A stretch of DNA of 46,360 bases from JACQFK01 sp964619955 (GTDB lineage Bacteria > Planctomycetota > MHYJ01 > JACPRB01). The notes beneath the pieces are model-generated. The model saw only the letters and a program-made list of their open reading frames with translations, did no database searches and had not been told where the DNA came from. Both the position numbers and the translations under genes were made by a program. Location of the stretch: contig CAZUJF010000042.1 of assembly GCA_964619955.1 (NCBI GenBank), positions 1 through 46,360 on the forward strand. Direction: 5' to 3'. Of the stretch, positions 33,321-40,666 are shown piece by piece (the stretch's first letter is position 1; each line of letters starts with the position of its first letter).

Positions 33321-33335
33321 AGTACGACGCCTGTC

Positions 33336-33578
33336 CTAGATCATGAGGTCCCGGAGCAGTTCCGAGAGCACGTCTCGGAGCAACTCGACCTGGGCGCGAT
33401 CGCTCAGGCGGATCCCGCGGCGCGTGAACCCTTCAAAGGAGTCGTGGTTCACGACGTACTCGCGGACATCCAGGGTCCTCTCCTTGGCTCGCGAACCGGA
33501 GAGCAGTCGCACCCGGTATTTCCCTACGGGCGGGAACTCCCGGAGCACTTCCTCCTTGCGAACCTCTTTCACCTTCAT
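33336..33578 (-). CDS. Small hypothetical protein
   Basis: I do not recognise this 80-residue, charged protein. It reads as a beta-rich N-half ('GKYRVRLLSGSRAKERTLDV') and a helical C-half ('RAQVELLRDVLSELLRDL'). A GAAAGGAAAAGCC site precedes the ATG. It is the last gene before a stem-loop at 33286-33320 and is transcribed with the small genes to its right. Confidence 0.6.
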   Translation of the reverse strand: MKVKEVRKEEVLREFPPVGKYRVRLLSGSRAKERTLDVREYVVNHDSFEGFTRRGIRLSDRAQVELLRDVLSELLRDLMI

Positions 33579-33597
33579 GGCTTTTCCTTTCGCTTGT

Positions 33598-33879
33598 TCA
33601 GGCGGGGAGCCAGCGGACTCGGGGCTTGCGGCAGTACTCGGCCGCCTTCCGGGTCCACTCCAGCACCACCTGGGCCCGTTCCTGGGGCGTCATTCCGTAC
33701 CAGCGGGCTCCGATGTGCTCGCCGAAGGCGAACGTCTCTCGGCCCTTGATCGACATGACCGCACCCTCCGGACCGAGCCGGAGATAAACAGCTTGGTCGC
33801 TCCCCAGGAGCACCGCGAGGTCCAGAAGGACCTCAGACAGCGCTTCTCGGGAACCGGCCACCTCCCGGGGGGAATGCAC
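33598..33879 (-). CDS. Small hypothetical protein
   Basis: A 93-residue protein starting with GTG at 33879, which has an excellent AAAGGAGG site. The sequence includes 'DLAVLLGSDQAVYLRLGPEG' and 'FGEHIGARWYGMTPQERAQV', soluble and mixed. No family is recognised. Its start lies inside the end of the preceding gene (47-base overlap), a sign of translational coupling. Longer in-frame readings exist but overlap the preceding gene much more. Confidence 0.55.
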   Translation of the reverse strand: MHSPREVAGSREALSEVLLDLAVLLGSDQAVYLRLGPEGAVMSIKGRETFAFGEHIGARWYGMTPQERAQVVLEWTRKAAEYCRKPRVRWLPA

Positions 33880-34093
33880 GGACCGCCTCCTTTCTCGGCT
33901 TCTCGATCCCTCCGGCAAAGTTGACCGCCCTGAGCGCCCGGCGGAGGGCCTCCATCTCGGGCGCTTGCGGCCGCGCGCCCGTGAGGGCGAGGGCGACACC
34001 GGCGGACGTGATGAGCCGGTTGGCCGTCCGGTACGCTCTTCGCCGCTCTTCGGCGCGACGCTCCCGGTCGACCGGATCACTTTCCTCTGCCAT
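33833..34093 (-). CDS. Small hypothetical protein, overlapping the next gene
   Basis: An 86-residue, very basic and arginine-rich protein ('DPVDRERRAEERRRAYRTAN', then 'ALALTGARPQAPEMEALRRA'). It has no recognised family. A GAAAGGAGGAAG site precedes the ATG at 34093. It overlaps the following gene by 47 bases, with both starts supported by ribosome binding sites. It could be a nucleic-acid-binding protein from its charge, but that is a guess. Confidence 0.5.
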   Translation of the reverse strand: MAEESDPVDRERRAEERRRAYRTANRLITSAGVALALTGARPQAPEMEALRRALRAVNFAGGIEKPRKEAVRAFPPGGGRFPRSAV

Positions 34094-34113
34094 TTCAGGA
34101 CTTCCTCCTTTCT

Positions 34114-35088
34114 CTAGCCAAGGAGCGCGAGGGCTTCCTTCCACGCGCGGGCCTTGAGAGCCGCACCGCTGCCGAACTGCGCGGACTTCCAGCGGTTCTC
34201 TCGAGGGTCCGTTCCGGCCAGCGCCCGTGTGGGCCGTTCGTGGTCGATATGCTCGACCACCGCGTTCAGTGCACCCCAGAGGGTTCCTCGGACGGAAGGA
34301 AGGGTGTTTCCCTTCCCCGTCTCGAAGAGCCGGACAAAGTGGTCCCGGGTGGCCGCGGCCCGAGCCGGGTCCCCGTCTTTGGGATCGGGAACGAGCGTGC
34401 GGAAGTAGAGGTCCAGCGCTTCCTTCCGGATCATGCGCCCGGCAAAGCCACGGGCCTGATCCGCGAAGACGTCGAAGGATCCGAGCGAGAGTTCGAGAAG
34501 CCGTTCGGCTTCCCGGACTTGCCCGGCGATATCCCCCACGTGGCGAATCCGGATGGCGCGCGTGCGCCCCTCCTCCAAGGCCCGGAGGAGGGTGTTCTTG
34601 CACCAAACCCGGATCGGGGTTTCCAGCACCTGGAGCGATCCCCCGCCGTGAAGCATCGAAAGGAGGAGGTACCTCTCGACCTCATCCTCCTTCGTGATCC
34701 ACATCCCTCCGGGGAGCTTGGCCTGGATCCAGACTCTCCGGCCGCCATCGCAGGAGCCGGCCCTTTCATAGACGGCGCCGGACTTCCGGGCGACGGGGTC
34801 GAAGATCTGGAACGCCTCGGCGTTCTGGATCGGCCGATATCGGCGACCCACGACGCTGAGCGGCTGATGAACGTCCATCCGAACGACCGCGCGAGCCTGG
34901 GGAACCAGGCGAGGGCTGTCCGGCGAAGGGACCTGGGCGAGGACCGGCACAAGGCCGACCTGCCAATCGAGTCCATACGCCCGGATCGCCTCGGCGGCGG
35001 TCATCGGGTGAACAAGGGCCGATTTCTGGGATGAGGACCCCTGCCCTTCGACAGGAGGGGCATCTTGATGAATCGTTTCGACAGGCAT
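34114..35088 (-). CDS. DUF932 plasmid/phage-type protein
   Basis: A 324-residue soluble protein matching the DUF932 (phage/plasmid-like TIGR03299) pattern: 'LSVVGRRYRPIQNAEAFQIF' near residue 77, 'RVWIQAKLPGG', and 'ETPIRVWCKNTLLRALEEGR'. These lie where family members carry conserved 'V...Y.p.qN.ea' and 'RVVCxNTL' segments. The family is common on conjugative plasmids and phages next to SSB and recombination genes; its function is not established. The weak Shine-Dalgarno makes the exact start uncertain. Confidence 0.85.
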   Translation of the reverse strand: MPVETIHQDAPPVEGQGSSSQKSALVHPMTAAEAIRAYGLDWQVGLVPVLAQVPSPDSPRLVPQARAVVRMDVHQPLSVVGRRYRPIQNAEAFQIFDPVARKSGAVYERAGSCDGGRRVWIQAKLPGGMWITKEDEVERYLLLSMLHGGGSLQVLETPIRVWCKNTLLRALEEGRTRAIRIRHVGDIAGQVREAERLLELSLGSFDVFADQARGFAGRMIRKEALDLYFRTLVPDPKDGDPARAAATRDHFVRLFETGKGNTLPSVRGTLWGALNAVVEHIDHERPTRALAGTDPRENRWKSAQFGSGAALKARAWKEALALLG

Positions 35089-35112
35089 TGGCTTTCCATC
35101 TTGAAAGGACCC

Positions 35113-35132
35113 GTCCCCGAACCGGCGGGGAC
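35113..35132. repeat. Perfect 7-bp hairpin
   Basis: GTCCCCG and CGGGGAC pair around AACCGG. It lies in the leader of the DUF932 gene, 25 bases before its start, and next to a second stem-loop (35159-35183). Confidence 0.45.
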
Positions 35133-35158
35133 TGGTCGAGCTTGAAGTTCTGAGTCTC

Positions 35159-35183
35159 CTCCAGGGAGCCGGTAGCTCTGGAG
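35159..35183 (-). terminator. Stem-loop after a small gene
   Basis: CTCCAG-GG-AGC pairs with GCT-CTGGAG with a two-base bulge, around CGGTA. It lies 21 bases after the stop at 35205. It belongs to the series of 3' stem-loops of this block. Confidence 0.5.
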
Positions 35184-35204
35184 GGATGGACGTGGGCTTG
35201 GCTG

Positions 35205-35462
35205 CTACGCGGCCTGGCGCCGCTTGTGCGAGCGGTCGATCGTCACGGTGAGGATGCGGGTGCCCGCAAAGGGACCTCCGAGCATCTCATCGGGATCGCC
35301 GCCCGCCTCTTCGGCCAGGGACTGGTTGTCCTCCCAGGACATCCGGGTGTACTCCTCGAAGGCGACTTTCGCCTCCTCGAAGTCCTGGTAGACCTCCGGT
35401 TCCTCGGCAAAGCGCCAGAAGCGCATGCGGAGCAGGATGTAAACGTCTCGCGTGTCGTTCAT
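35205..35462 (-). CDS. Small acidic hypothetical protein
   Basis: I do not recognise this 85-residue protein. It is acidic and has a compact alpha/beta look ('DVYILLRMRFWRFAEEPEVY', 'FEEAKVAFEEYTRMSWEDNQ', then 'TRILTVTIDRSHKRRQ'). A GAGGAG site precedes the ATG. It lies 17 bases after the gene at 35480-35833 and is followed by a stem-loop. Confidence 0.55.
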   Translation of the reverse strand: MNDTRDVYILLRMRFWRFAEEPEVYQDFEEAKVAFEEYTRMSWEDNQSLAEEAGGDPDEMLGGPFAGTRILTVTIDRSHKRRQAA

Positions 35463-35479
35463 GAAACAAGCTCCTCGAG

Positions 35480-35833
35480 CTACGCCACGGCTTGCATCCG
35501 GGCGAAGACCTTCCTCGCCTTCCTCCAGTGGAAGTAGGCAACCCTCGCCGCACGTCTGGCGACCGCCGGACGGCCCTCCCGGAGGAGTTCCTTCGCGGAC
35601 GTGCCCAGATCTCGGGCGGCCGAGAGTTCGACCCGGGCAAGCCGGGCGAAGTACTGGAACCTGCGTCGGCTGAACGTGACCCTCGAGACCCGAAGCGGCA
35701 GTTCCCGACTCGGAGGTCCGAAGACCTTGCCCAGAAGGGCAAGGATTCCTCGGCCCGTCCTCGCGAGGCAGTCGCGCAGGTCCGACAGGATCGACGTCAG
35801 TGTGGTGGCGAAACAGAATCGCCAGGGCTTCAT
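35480..35833 (-). CDS. Basic hypothetical protein
   Basis: This 117-residue, strongly basic protein has mostly helical segments ('TLTSILSDLRDCLARTGRGI', 'RRFQYFARLARVELSAARDL', 'RRAARVAYFHWRKARKVFAR'). A GGAACAGCC-type weak site precedes the ATG at 35833. No family is recognised. Nucleic-acid binding would fit the charge and its position after ssb, but it is only a possibility. Confidence 0.5.
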   Translation of the reverse strand: MKPWRFCFATTLTSILSDLRDCLARTGRGILALLGKVFGPPSRELPLRVSRVTFSRRRFQYFARLARVELSAARDLGTSAKELLREGRPAVARRAARVAYFHWRKARKVFARMQAVA

Positions 35834-35863
35834 GGCTGTTCCCTTTTCTCTCTCAGGGCCAGG

Positions 35864-36319
35864 CTAGCGCTTGCTCCCCGCCCGGGCCTTCTGGGCCACG
35901 GGTTTCGGGGGAGCAGGCGGAGTCTCCGGCACGGCCGGAGGCTCATCGGCGGGGACCTCCGACTCCGGGGTCTCTCCGTCCTTCGATCCGCCGCCCAGGA
36001 ACTGCACGGCCTGGGCCTGGACCCGGAGCTTCGACCGCTTCTGGCCGGTCTCCTTGTCCTCCCAGCGATCCTGGGTCAACTGCCCGGACACGACGATCAT
36101 GCGGCCCTTCTTCAGGTACTCCGCGGAGATCTCGGCCAGGCGGTTCCAGACGACCACGTCCACGAAGGCCACCTCCTCGACCTTCTCGCCGTCCTTCTTC
36201 GTGAAGCGACGGTTCGAGGCCAGGGTGAACTCGCAGACGGGCGCCCCCTGGGGCGTGTACTTGAGCTCCGGGTCGCGCACCAGGCGACCCACGAGCACGA
36301 CGGAATTCAGGTCGCTCAT
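35864..36319 (-). CDS. ssb: Single-stranded DNA-binding protein
   Basis: A 151-residue SSB. The OB fold begins 'MSDLNSVVLVGRLVRDPELK' and contains 'FTLASNRRF', 'FVDVVVWNRLAE' and 'KGRMIVVSGQL', all standard. The linker from residue 112 is acidic/proline-rich. The usual acidic C-terminal tip (DDDIPF-like), which recruits partners, is absent; the protein ends 'QKARAGSKR'. An AAGGAGG site precedes the ATG 36319. It is a second SSB of the mobile-element kind, presumably covering single-stranded element DNA during transfer. Confidence 0.93.
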   Translation of the reverse strand: MSDLNSVVLVGRLVRDPELKYTPQGAPVCEFTLASNRRFTKKDGEKVEEVAFVDVVVWNRLAEISAEYLKKGRMIVVSGQLTQDRWEDKETGQKRSKLRVQAQAVQFLGGGSKDGETPESEVPADEPPAVPETPPAPPKPVAQKARAGSKR

Positions 36320-36338
36320 GCGACCTCCTTGAGAAAAG

Positions 36339-36363
36339 GCATTCCGCGGGCCACGCGGGATGC
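36339..36363. repeat. Hairpin in the intergenic region upstream of ssb
   Basis: GCATTCCGCG pairs with CGCGGGATGC (one G-T pair) around GGCCA. It lies about 20 bases before the ssb start, in its leader. Confidence 0.4.
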
Positions 36364-36443
36364 TGAACAAAGGTCCCCGTGGCCCGGGGTTACGAGAGGT
36401 AGCCGGGGTAACCGGCGATGCGCCTTTCGACGCTGGCTTGTGT

Positions 36444-36460
36444 CCCCGCCCACGGCGGGG
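36444..36460 (-). terminator. Stem-loop after a zinc-binding small gene
   Basis: CCCCGCC and GGCGGGG pair around CAC, 8 bases after the stop codon at 36469. Confidence 0.5.
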
Positions 36461-36468
36461 CGGAGAAA

Positions 36469-36690
36469 CTACTCCCCGGGCGCTTCCTGCCGTGCCTGTG
36501 TGCAGAGCGGGCAGGGGCAGCGGAGGATCTCGGTCAGGGAGAGCTTCTGGACGAGGATGGGGCCGCCGGCCCCGTCATGGCGCTGATCGCCCTTGCCCAC
36601 ATTGTGGGCTCGGCAGATCGGGCAGTTGTCCTCATCCGGAGTCCCGATGACCACGTGGTACATCTTCTTGGGGCTGCTGGGGGCTTGCAT
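36469..36690 (-). CDS. Small putative zinc-binding protein
   Basis: A 73-residue protein with cysteines C23 and C26 ('DNCPICRAHN') and C58, C60, C63 ('LRCPCPLCTQ'), a pattern able to hold one zinc ion. The rest is a mixed alpha/beta stretch with 'MYHVVIGTPDE'. The ATG 36690 has GAAGGAG upstream. No family is recognised. It lies between ssb and the RecB-like nuclease and may work with nucleic acids. Confidence 0.55.
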   Translation of the reverse strand: MQAPSSPKKMYHVVIGTPDEDNCPICRAHNVGKGDQRHDGAGGPILVQKLSLTEILRCPCPLCTQARQEAPGE

Positions 36691-36731
36691 GGTGCCTTTC
36701 TCCTTCCTTCGCTTCGCAACCATTTCGTTCG

Positions 36732-37577
36732 CTAGTCCTGCCATTTCTGGCAGGCATCCCTGAACGAGCAGGTCGGACAGGCGAAGGACGTATCGTTGGG
36801 GACGTAGACGCCCGACCGGATGGCCCGGTCGGCCAGGGCAACCTTCTTCGTGAAGCGCTTGAAGTCGCGCTCTGTGCGCTCGACGTAGTACCTCTCGACC
36901 TTGGGTTCCTTGGTCTTGAGGAGCAGGTCATAGCGGAAGAACGCAGGCTTCGTGCCCAGCACGCTGGGCCCGCCCATGAGGTAGGTCGTTGCCTGATCGT
37001 CTTTGGCGAGCTTCTCCGGAGACCACCGGCTGGCGGAGGTCTTCCAGTCGACAATGCCGATCTGGCCTGCCGCATCCTTCACCCAGCGATCTACTTCCCC
37101 CACGAGCGGCCGAGGCAGAGCCTCGCCGCTTTCGTTGAAAAGGGGGATCTCGAACTTGAGGGGAAGATCCACGGGGACTTCATCGCTCGGGAGAACCTCG
37201 AGGTAATGGTGAATCAGGTTCCTTCCCTTTTCGATCAGCCCCTCGGACGTCTCCGCATGAGTGGAGACGACGGGCAAGTCACGCCTGGCATAGGCCGACT
37301 CGATCGATGTTTGAAGGACCTCGCAGGCTTTCCCCTCGTCGGGGGTGCGGCCTTTCGCAAGGTCCACATCGGTCTGGCGGAGGGCATCGTTCATGGCGAT
37401 GCCGAAAACAAGAGCCGCTCCGACCCGTTCCTTCGGCAGCCGGTCCACGTAACGGAACCGATACTGAAGCGAACAAATCGAGGCGTAGGTGTTGATCGCG
37501 GAGAAGGAGTGATGTCGGATTCCTTCCCCGGCTTCGGAGAGGGCATCCTCCAGGATGCCGTTCGGTGCTTGAGCCAT
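36732..37577 (-). CDS. RecB/Cas4-like nuclease with a four-cysteine (Fe-S type) pattern
   Basis: A 281-residue PD-(D/E)XK nuclease. The core is 'LVGEVDRWVKDAAGQIGIVDWKTSASRW', quoted here in two parts: 'GEVDRW' and 'IVDWKTS' give the acidic and D-x-K residues. It begins with 'RHHSFSAINTYASICSLQYR' (C35) and ends 'FACPTCSFRDACQ' (C267, C270, C276). The one-plus-three cysteine layout is that of AddB/Cas4 iron-sulfur nucleases. No Cas1 or CRISPR is present, so it is not a Cas4 by context. It probably processes DNA ends for the element. Confidence 0.88.
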   Translation of the reverse strand: MAQAPNGILEDALSEAGEGIRHHSFSAINTYASICSLQYRFRYVDRLPKERVGAALVFGIAMNDALRQTDVDLAKGRTPDEGKACEVLQTSIESAYARRDLPVVSTHAETSEGLIEKGRNLIHHYLEVLPSDEVPVDLPLKFEIPLFNESGEALPRPLVGEVDRWVKDAAGQIGIVDWKTSASRWSPEKLAKDDQATTYLMGGPSVLGTKPAFFRYDLLLKTKEPKVERYYVERTERDFKRFTKKVALADRAIRSGVYVPNDTSFACPTCSFRDACQKWQD

Positions 37578-37621
37578 ACCTTGTCCTTTCAGACTCAGGG
37601 CAGAATCCTCCGGTGCCTCTT

Positions 37622-38410
37622 CTAGGCGACCTTGCCTCGTGCCAGGCGCGCATGCAGGTCCGATTCGACCTGCGTGAACTCCAGCACCGTGAGGCTGTAG
37701 GGACTCTTCGCTTGGCTCTTGAGGACCCCGCGACAAAGAGCGATGTACCCGCTCCAGTCGGAGAGGAGTCCCGCACGCTTGGCTTCATTGAAGAGGGCGT
37801 TCACCGCTTTGGGTTCCGGACGCTTGGTCCTGGGAGCCGCGGACGAAGAACGCACCTTTGAGCCTTCCGATGAAACCGAAGCCGCCCCTTTCGGGTCTCT
37901 GGGCGAGGGAGCCGGCTCTTGCGGAGGAAGGGACTTGGGCACGGATGAAGGACGATCCTGATCCTTGGCCTTTCCCACTTCGGGGAACTTGCCGGTGAGC
38001 AGATATCCTTCGATCACCTGTGCCATGGGAGCGATCTGTTCCACGGCAATCCCCTCCTTCAGGAGCGAGATTGCCCGGTCGACCGCGACGGATCTTGCGA
38101 TCCGAACCCCATCCTCGCGTTTGAGCGCGATCTCTTCGGGAGATATCCTCCGACCCTGGCCTCCCCACGAACCGTTCTTCGAACTCTCGGAGGGCTTCCA
38201 GCCGGGGACCTTCTCACCGATCGCCTTCACGACGTCGATGTAAGGCCTCTCCATGTAGGTGTGGAAGAGGACCGTCACCTTGTGACCGAGATGGGCCTCC
38301 GTCAGGCTGGGACCCTTCAGGTGCTTCGAGAACCCGAACCAGGTCCCGCCGACGACGACCCCTTTCTCGGTCAGCCGGTCGACGACTCCTTCCTGCTCTT
38401 CGAGACTCAT
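37622..38410 (-). CDS. Hypothetical protein with a disordered middle
   Basis: I do not recognise this 262-residue protein. Residues 1-70 look folded ('VDRLTEKGVVVGGTWFGFSK', 'HKVTVLFHTY'). Residues 85-140 are helical, 140-195 are serine/proline-rich (disordered), and 195-262 are helical ('EAKRAGLLSDWSGYIALCRG'). The ATG 38410 has AAGGAG upstream. It sits upstream of the nuclease on the same strand. Frame continuity and strong initiation support a real gene. Confidence 0.6.
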   Translation of the reverse strand: MSLEEQEGVVDRLTEKGVVVGGTWFGFSKHLKGPSLTEAHLGHKVTVLFHTYMERPYIDVVKAIGEKVPGWKPSESSKNGSWGGQGRRISPEEIALKREDGVRIARSVAVDRAISLLKEGIAVEQIAPMAQVIEGYLLTGKFPEVGKAKDQDRPSSVPKSLPPQEPAPSPRDPKGAASVSSEGSKVRSSSAAPRTKRPEPKAVNALFNEAKRAGLLSDWSGYIALCRGVLKSQAKSPYSLTVLEFTQVESDLHARLARGKVA

Positions 38411-38433
38411 TCGAGTCTCCTTAAGAGGGCATG

Positions 38434-38456
38434 CGCCTCCGCGTTCCCCGGAGGCG
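38434..38456. repeat. Perfect 8-bp hairpin
   Basis: CGCCTCCG and CGGAGGCG pair around 7 bases, in the leader of the gene that starts at 38410 and 37 bases from the larger hairpin at 38493. Confidence 0.45.
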
Positions 38457-38492
38457 TAGTTTGAAATCCTCCGGGACGGGAGGTGGGCGAAT

Positions 38493-38533
38493 GGGTTGCC
38501 CCTGGGAGGCTTTCGGCCTCCCGGGGCAAACCC
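38493..38533 (-). terminator. Large stem-loop after a small gene
   Basis: GGGTTGCCCC and GGGAGGC on the left pair with GCCTCCC and GGGGCAAACCC on the right with two single-base bulges, around a TTTC-type loop. It lies 20 bases after the stop at 38554. It is the strongest stem of this block. Confidence 0.6.
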
Positions 38534-38553
38534 GTACCACTGTGCTTCTGGAT

Positions 38554-38862
38554 CTAGGCCGCGCTCGGGGGAGTGAAGTCCGGATCCCAAGGGCGACGGG
38601 TGAGGAATTCAAGGACCTCGCTGTAGGTCTTCTCCTCGCCCGCACCCTTGAGAAGGACCAGCTTCCGAGGAGAAAGCCGGGTCCGGTCGCCGTTCACCCT
38701 CTCCTTCGCTTTCTCAAAGGAGATGAGCTTGGCGCCGCACACCTCGTCTCCCTTCTGGAAACCGGCGGTTCCACCCAGGACCTCCCAGTGGAAGTCCGTC
38801 AGGCGCCTCAATACGACTTCGCACGGCCCGTTCCTGAGCTTGAACGTCTCACTTTTCTCCAC
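38554..38862 (-). CDS. Small hypothetical protein
   Basis: A 102-residue protein starting with GTG at 38862, which has TTGGAGG upstream. It reads as a small beta-barrel-like half ('CEVVLRRLTDFHWEVLGGTA') followed by 'LVLLKGAGEEKTYSEVLEFL'. No family is recognised. It has its own 3' stem-loop and lies about 150 bases from the next gene upstream, so it may be a single-gene unit. Confidence 0.55.
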   Translation of the reverse strand: MEKSETFKLRNGPCEVVLRRLTDFHWEVLGGTAGFQKGDEVCGAKLISFEKAKERVNGDRTRLSPRKLVLLKGAGEEKTYSEVLEFLTRRPWDPDFTPPSAA

Positions 38863-38883
38863 GGTGCCTCCAAGCTCCCCGAA

Positions 38884-38911
38884 GGGAGCGGCTAAAAAAA
38901 TAGCCGCTCCC
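38884..38911. repeat. 11-bp inverted repeat with a poly-A/poly-T loop
   Basis: GGGAGCGGCTA and TAGCCGCTCCC pair perfectly around AAAAAA. A third partial copy, GGGAGCGGCCTA, lies at 38919-38930. It lies upstream of the GTG start at 38862 and about 100 bases after the stop at 39014. The A-loop is an unusual feature for a terminator, so an operator is equally possible. Confidence 0.5.
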
Positions 38912-39013
38912 CCATCCCGGGAGCGGCCTAATCAAAACGACTGATCAGGGCGCTCCCCGCAGATGGTTGGTGAGCAGGGGCAAGACGGGATAGGGTGAGG
39001 GGACTACCGGCGT

Positions 39014-39598
39014 TCAGGCCGCCCTTTGGGGTCGGCCCGTTGGCTCCGAAAGCTCGTCGAGGGCAAGGCCGGCGTAAAGGAGCGCCACCTTCCGGCGACG
39101 GATCCCGTCCGCTTTGTCCAAGGCTTCCCCGATCGCGGACTCCACGGATTCGAGTCGGAATTCCGGGGTCCGCGTGAGGACGGCCTGGAGCTCGGCACTT
39201 TCCTTCTCAGCCATTGCCTGGTCGAACGCAATCCTTCCCAGGGCCTCCTCGACGAGGTCGCGGACGAGCCCGTCCTCGAGCAGGATGACCTGCCCGGGCG
39301 CAAGCTTGAGTCCCGCTTCCCGGAGGAGCACCTCGGCATAGGCGCCACTGACCGGCACCGACTGATCGCCCAGTTTCATCTCGTGCTCCCGGCCGCGTCC
39401 GGCCTCCAGGACGAATCCCGGAGGCACGACCCGGCGCGGGTCCAGTCCCGACATGGCAGCGGCAAAGGTCAGGCGAAGGCTTCCGACGATCCTCTCGATC
39501 GCGGAGGCATCCATTCCCGACTCCCGCGCGCGCCTCGCATGGGACTTCGCGCACTCGATCTGAGCGGCGAGCTGAGAGAGCTGGCTCTCTCGTTCCAT
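39014..39598 (-). CDS. Hypothetical protein
   Basis: A 194-residue protein starting at ATG 39598 (AAAGGAAACG site). The first 50 residues are helical ('LSQLAAQIECAKSHARRARE'). The middle is mixed ('GFVLEAGRGREHEMKLGDQS'), followed by 'AYAEVLLREAGLKLAPGQVI' and a helical tail. It is soluble, with no known domain. An upstream in-frame start (39712) has no ribosome binding site. The region upstream contains an AAACTTTCT motif and a 12-mer shared with the leader of the gene at 31967. Confidence 0.55.
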   Translation of the reverse strand: MERESQLSQLAAQIECAKSHARRARESGMDASAIERIVGSLRLTFAAAMSGLDPRRVVPPGFVLEAGRGREHEMKLGDQSVPVSGAYAEVLLREAGLKLAPGQVILLEDGLVRDLVEEALGRIAFDQAMAEKESAELQAVLTRTPEFRLESVESAIGEALDKADGIRRRKVALLYAGLALDELSEPTGRPQRAA

Positions 39599-39779
39599 AT
39601 CGCGTTTCCTTTCATAAAACGCGGTGTGCTTTTCGACCTGCCATTCCTCGGCAGCGTCTTTGGGATAAAAAAACTTTCTGTGGCTGGCGTTTGCCCGGTT
39701 ATCAAAGAGCACGGTCCTCGCGGGAGGACCCAGCGAGGCGAGTGGACTTGCCTCCCGCCTGCCTTGCCGCGCGGGCGGC

Positions 39780-40289
39780 CTAAGCCGCTTCCGGACGGCG
39801 GATGGACGTCTTCATGCCTCCGACATTTTTCTGGAAAACCCCGGCGGGTCTCGCCGGGACGAAGGATCGGGCATGGGGGGAGCGGACGACGGGAGTCGCC
39901 CTCCGCTCCGGGACGACCGGAAGCCGGACGCGAGCATCGCCGGCGACGAGCCCCGCGAGGTGGCCGAGGCGCGAGATCGCGCCTTCCAGCTTCGCCAGGG
40001 CCTCCCTATAACCCGCGATGCTCCAGTGGCCGCGGGCGAGGGTGTGCGGGGCCTTCTCGAGGATGAGGTCGATCGTCCGGATGATGTTGACGAGGCGCCT
40101 CGTCTCGGGGTGGCGGCAGAACACCGTGCGGAGGTCCCGCCAGGTCCAGGGCGTCAGACGCTCGAAGAACGCCGCGAGCTTCTCGGGGACGACGCCATGG
40201 TAGGACACGAGCCGGATGGGAAGTTCGGGGGTCTTCCCATCCCCCGGCGTGAGGCTGGGAACCGACGGGGTCCGATGCTTCTCGTTCAT
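39780..40289 (-). CDS. Hypothetical protein
   Basis: This 169-residue protein starts at ATG 40289 with an AAAGGAGG site. It contains 'VSYHGVVPEKLAAFFERLTP', 'WTWRDLRTVFCRHPETRRLV' and 'IAGYREALAKLEGAISRLGH', suggesting a helical bundle. A basic tail follows ('RSPHARSFVPARPAGV'). No family is recognised. It is soluble and without a signal peptide. Confidence 0.55.
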   Translation of the reverse strand: MNEKHRTPSVPSLTPGDGKTPELPIRLVSYHGVVPEKLAAFFERLTPWTWRDLRTVFCRHPETRRLVNIIRTIDLILEKAPHTLARGHWSIAGYREALAKLEGAISRLGHLAGLVAGDARVRLPVVPERRATPVVRSPHARSFVPARPAGVFQKNVGGMKTSIRRPEAA

Positions 40290-40341
40290 CTGATCGCCTC
40301 CTTTCTCACCGCTCACCAATCATGGTTTCGAGCCTGGGGAG

Positions 40342-40367
40342 TTCCCACCGCCCGCAGGCGGTGGGAA
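40342..40367. repeat. Perfect 11-bp stem with a 4-base loop
   Basis: TTCCCACCGCC (40342-40352) and GGCGGTGGGAA (40357-40367) enclose CGCA. It lies 52 bases before the gene starting at 40289 and after the stem-loop at 40403-40430. It may act as a terminator for the gene at 40451 or as a leader structure. Confidence 0.55.
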
Positions 40368-40402
40368 GTCTCCTTGCTCGGCCGTCCCCTCCAGATCGAA
40401 CT

Positions 40403-40430
40403 TGTCCGGCCGAGAGCACTCAACCGGACA
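40403..40430 (-). terminator. Stem-loop after a small gene
   Basis: TGTCCGG and CCGGACA pair around 14 bases, 20 bases after the stop at 40451. Confidence 0.45.
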
Positions 40431-40450
40431 GTCTCCAAGGGGACCGCGCC

Positions 40451-40666
40451 CTACCCGGATCGGTCCCGGCCTCGGGGAGACCTCGGGGGAGGAGAAGACT
40501 CCATCCCTCCCAGGTTCCGTCCGAGCATGCCAAGGAACCGCACGGGCTCCGGACGCCCGTAGACCCGAGCGAGGAGTCCGATGACGTTGAGGATGCGCGC
40601 GGCATCTCTCAGCGTCGTGCAGTAGAACTCCTCCTCAGGCACGAGGGCGCCCTTCAGCTTAATCAT
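40451..40666 (-). CDS. Small hypothetical protein
   Basis: A 71-residue protein starting at ATG 40666, with a purine-rich AGGAGAGAGGG site. Residues 1-50 look folded ('EEEFYCTTLRDAARILNVIG'), and the last 20 are proline/arginine-rich. No family is recognised. It is the first gene after a 360-base gene-free stretch. Confidence 0.5.
   Translation of the reverse strand: MIKLKGALVPEEEFYCTTLRDAARILNVIGLLARVYGRPEPVRFLGMLGRNLGGMESSPPPRSPRGRDRSG

Noticed and set aside
36732..37577. Cas4 of a CRISPR system
   Set aside because: No Cas1/Cas2 or repeat array is visible; neighbours are ssb and element genes, so a general RecB-like nuclease is preferred.
38431..38895. Plus-strand 154-codon frame across a minus-strand gene and two hairpins
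   Set aside because: It runs through stem-loops and the antisense of the 38554-38862 gene, with no ribosome binding site.
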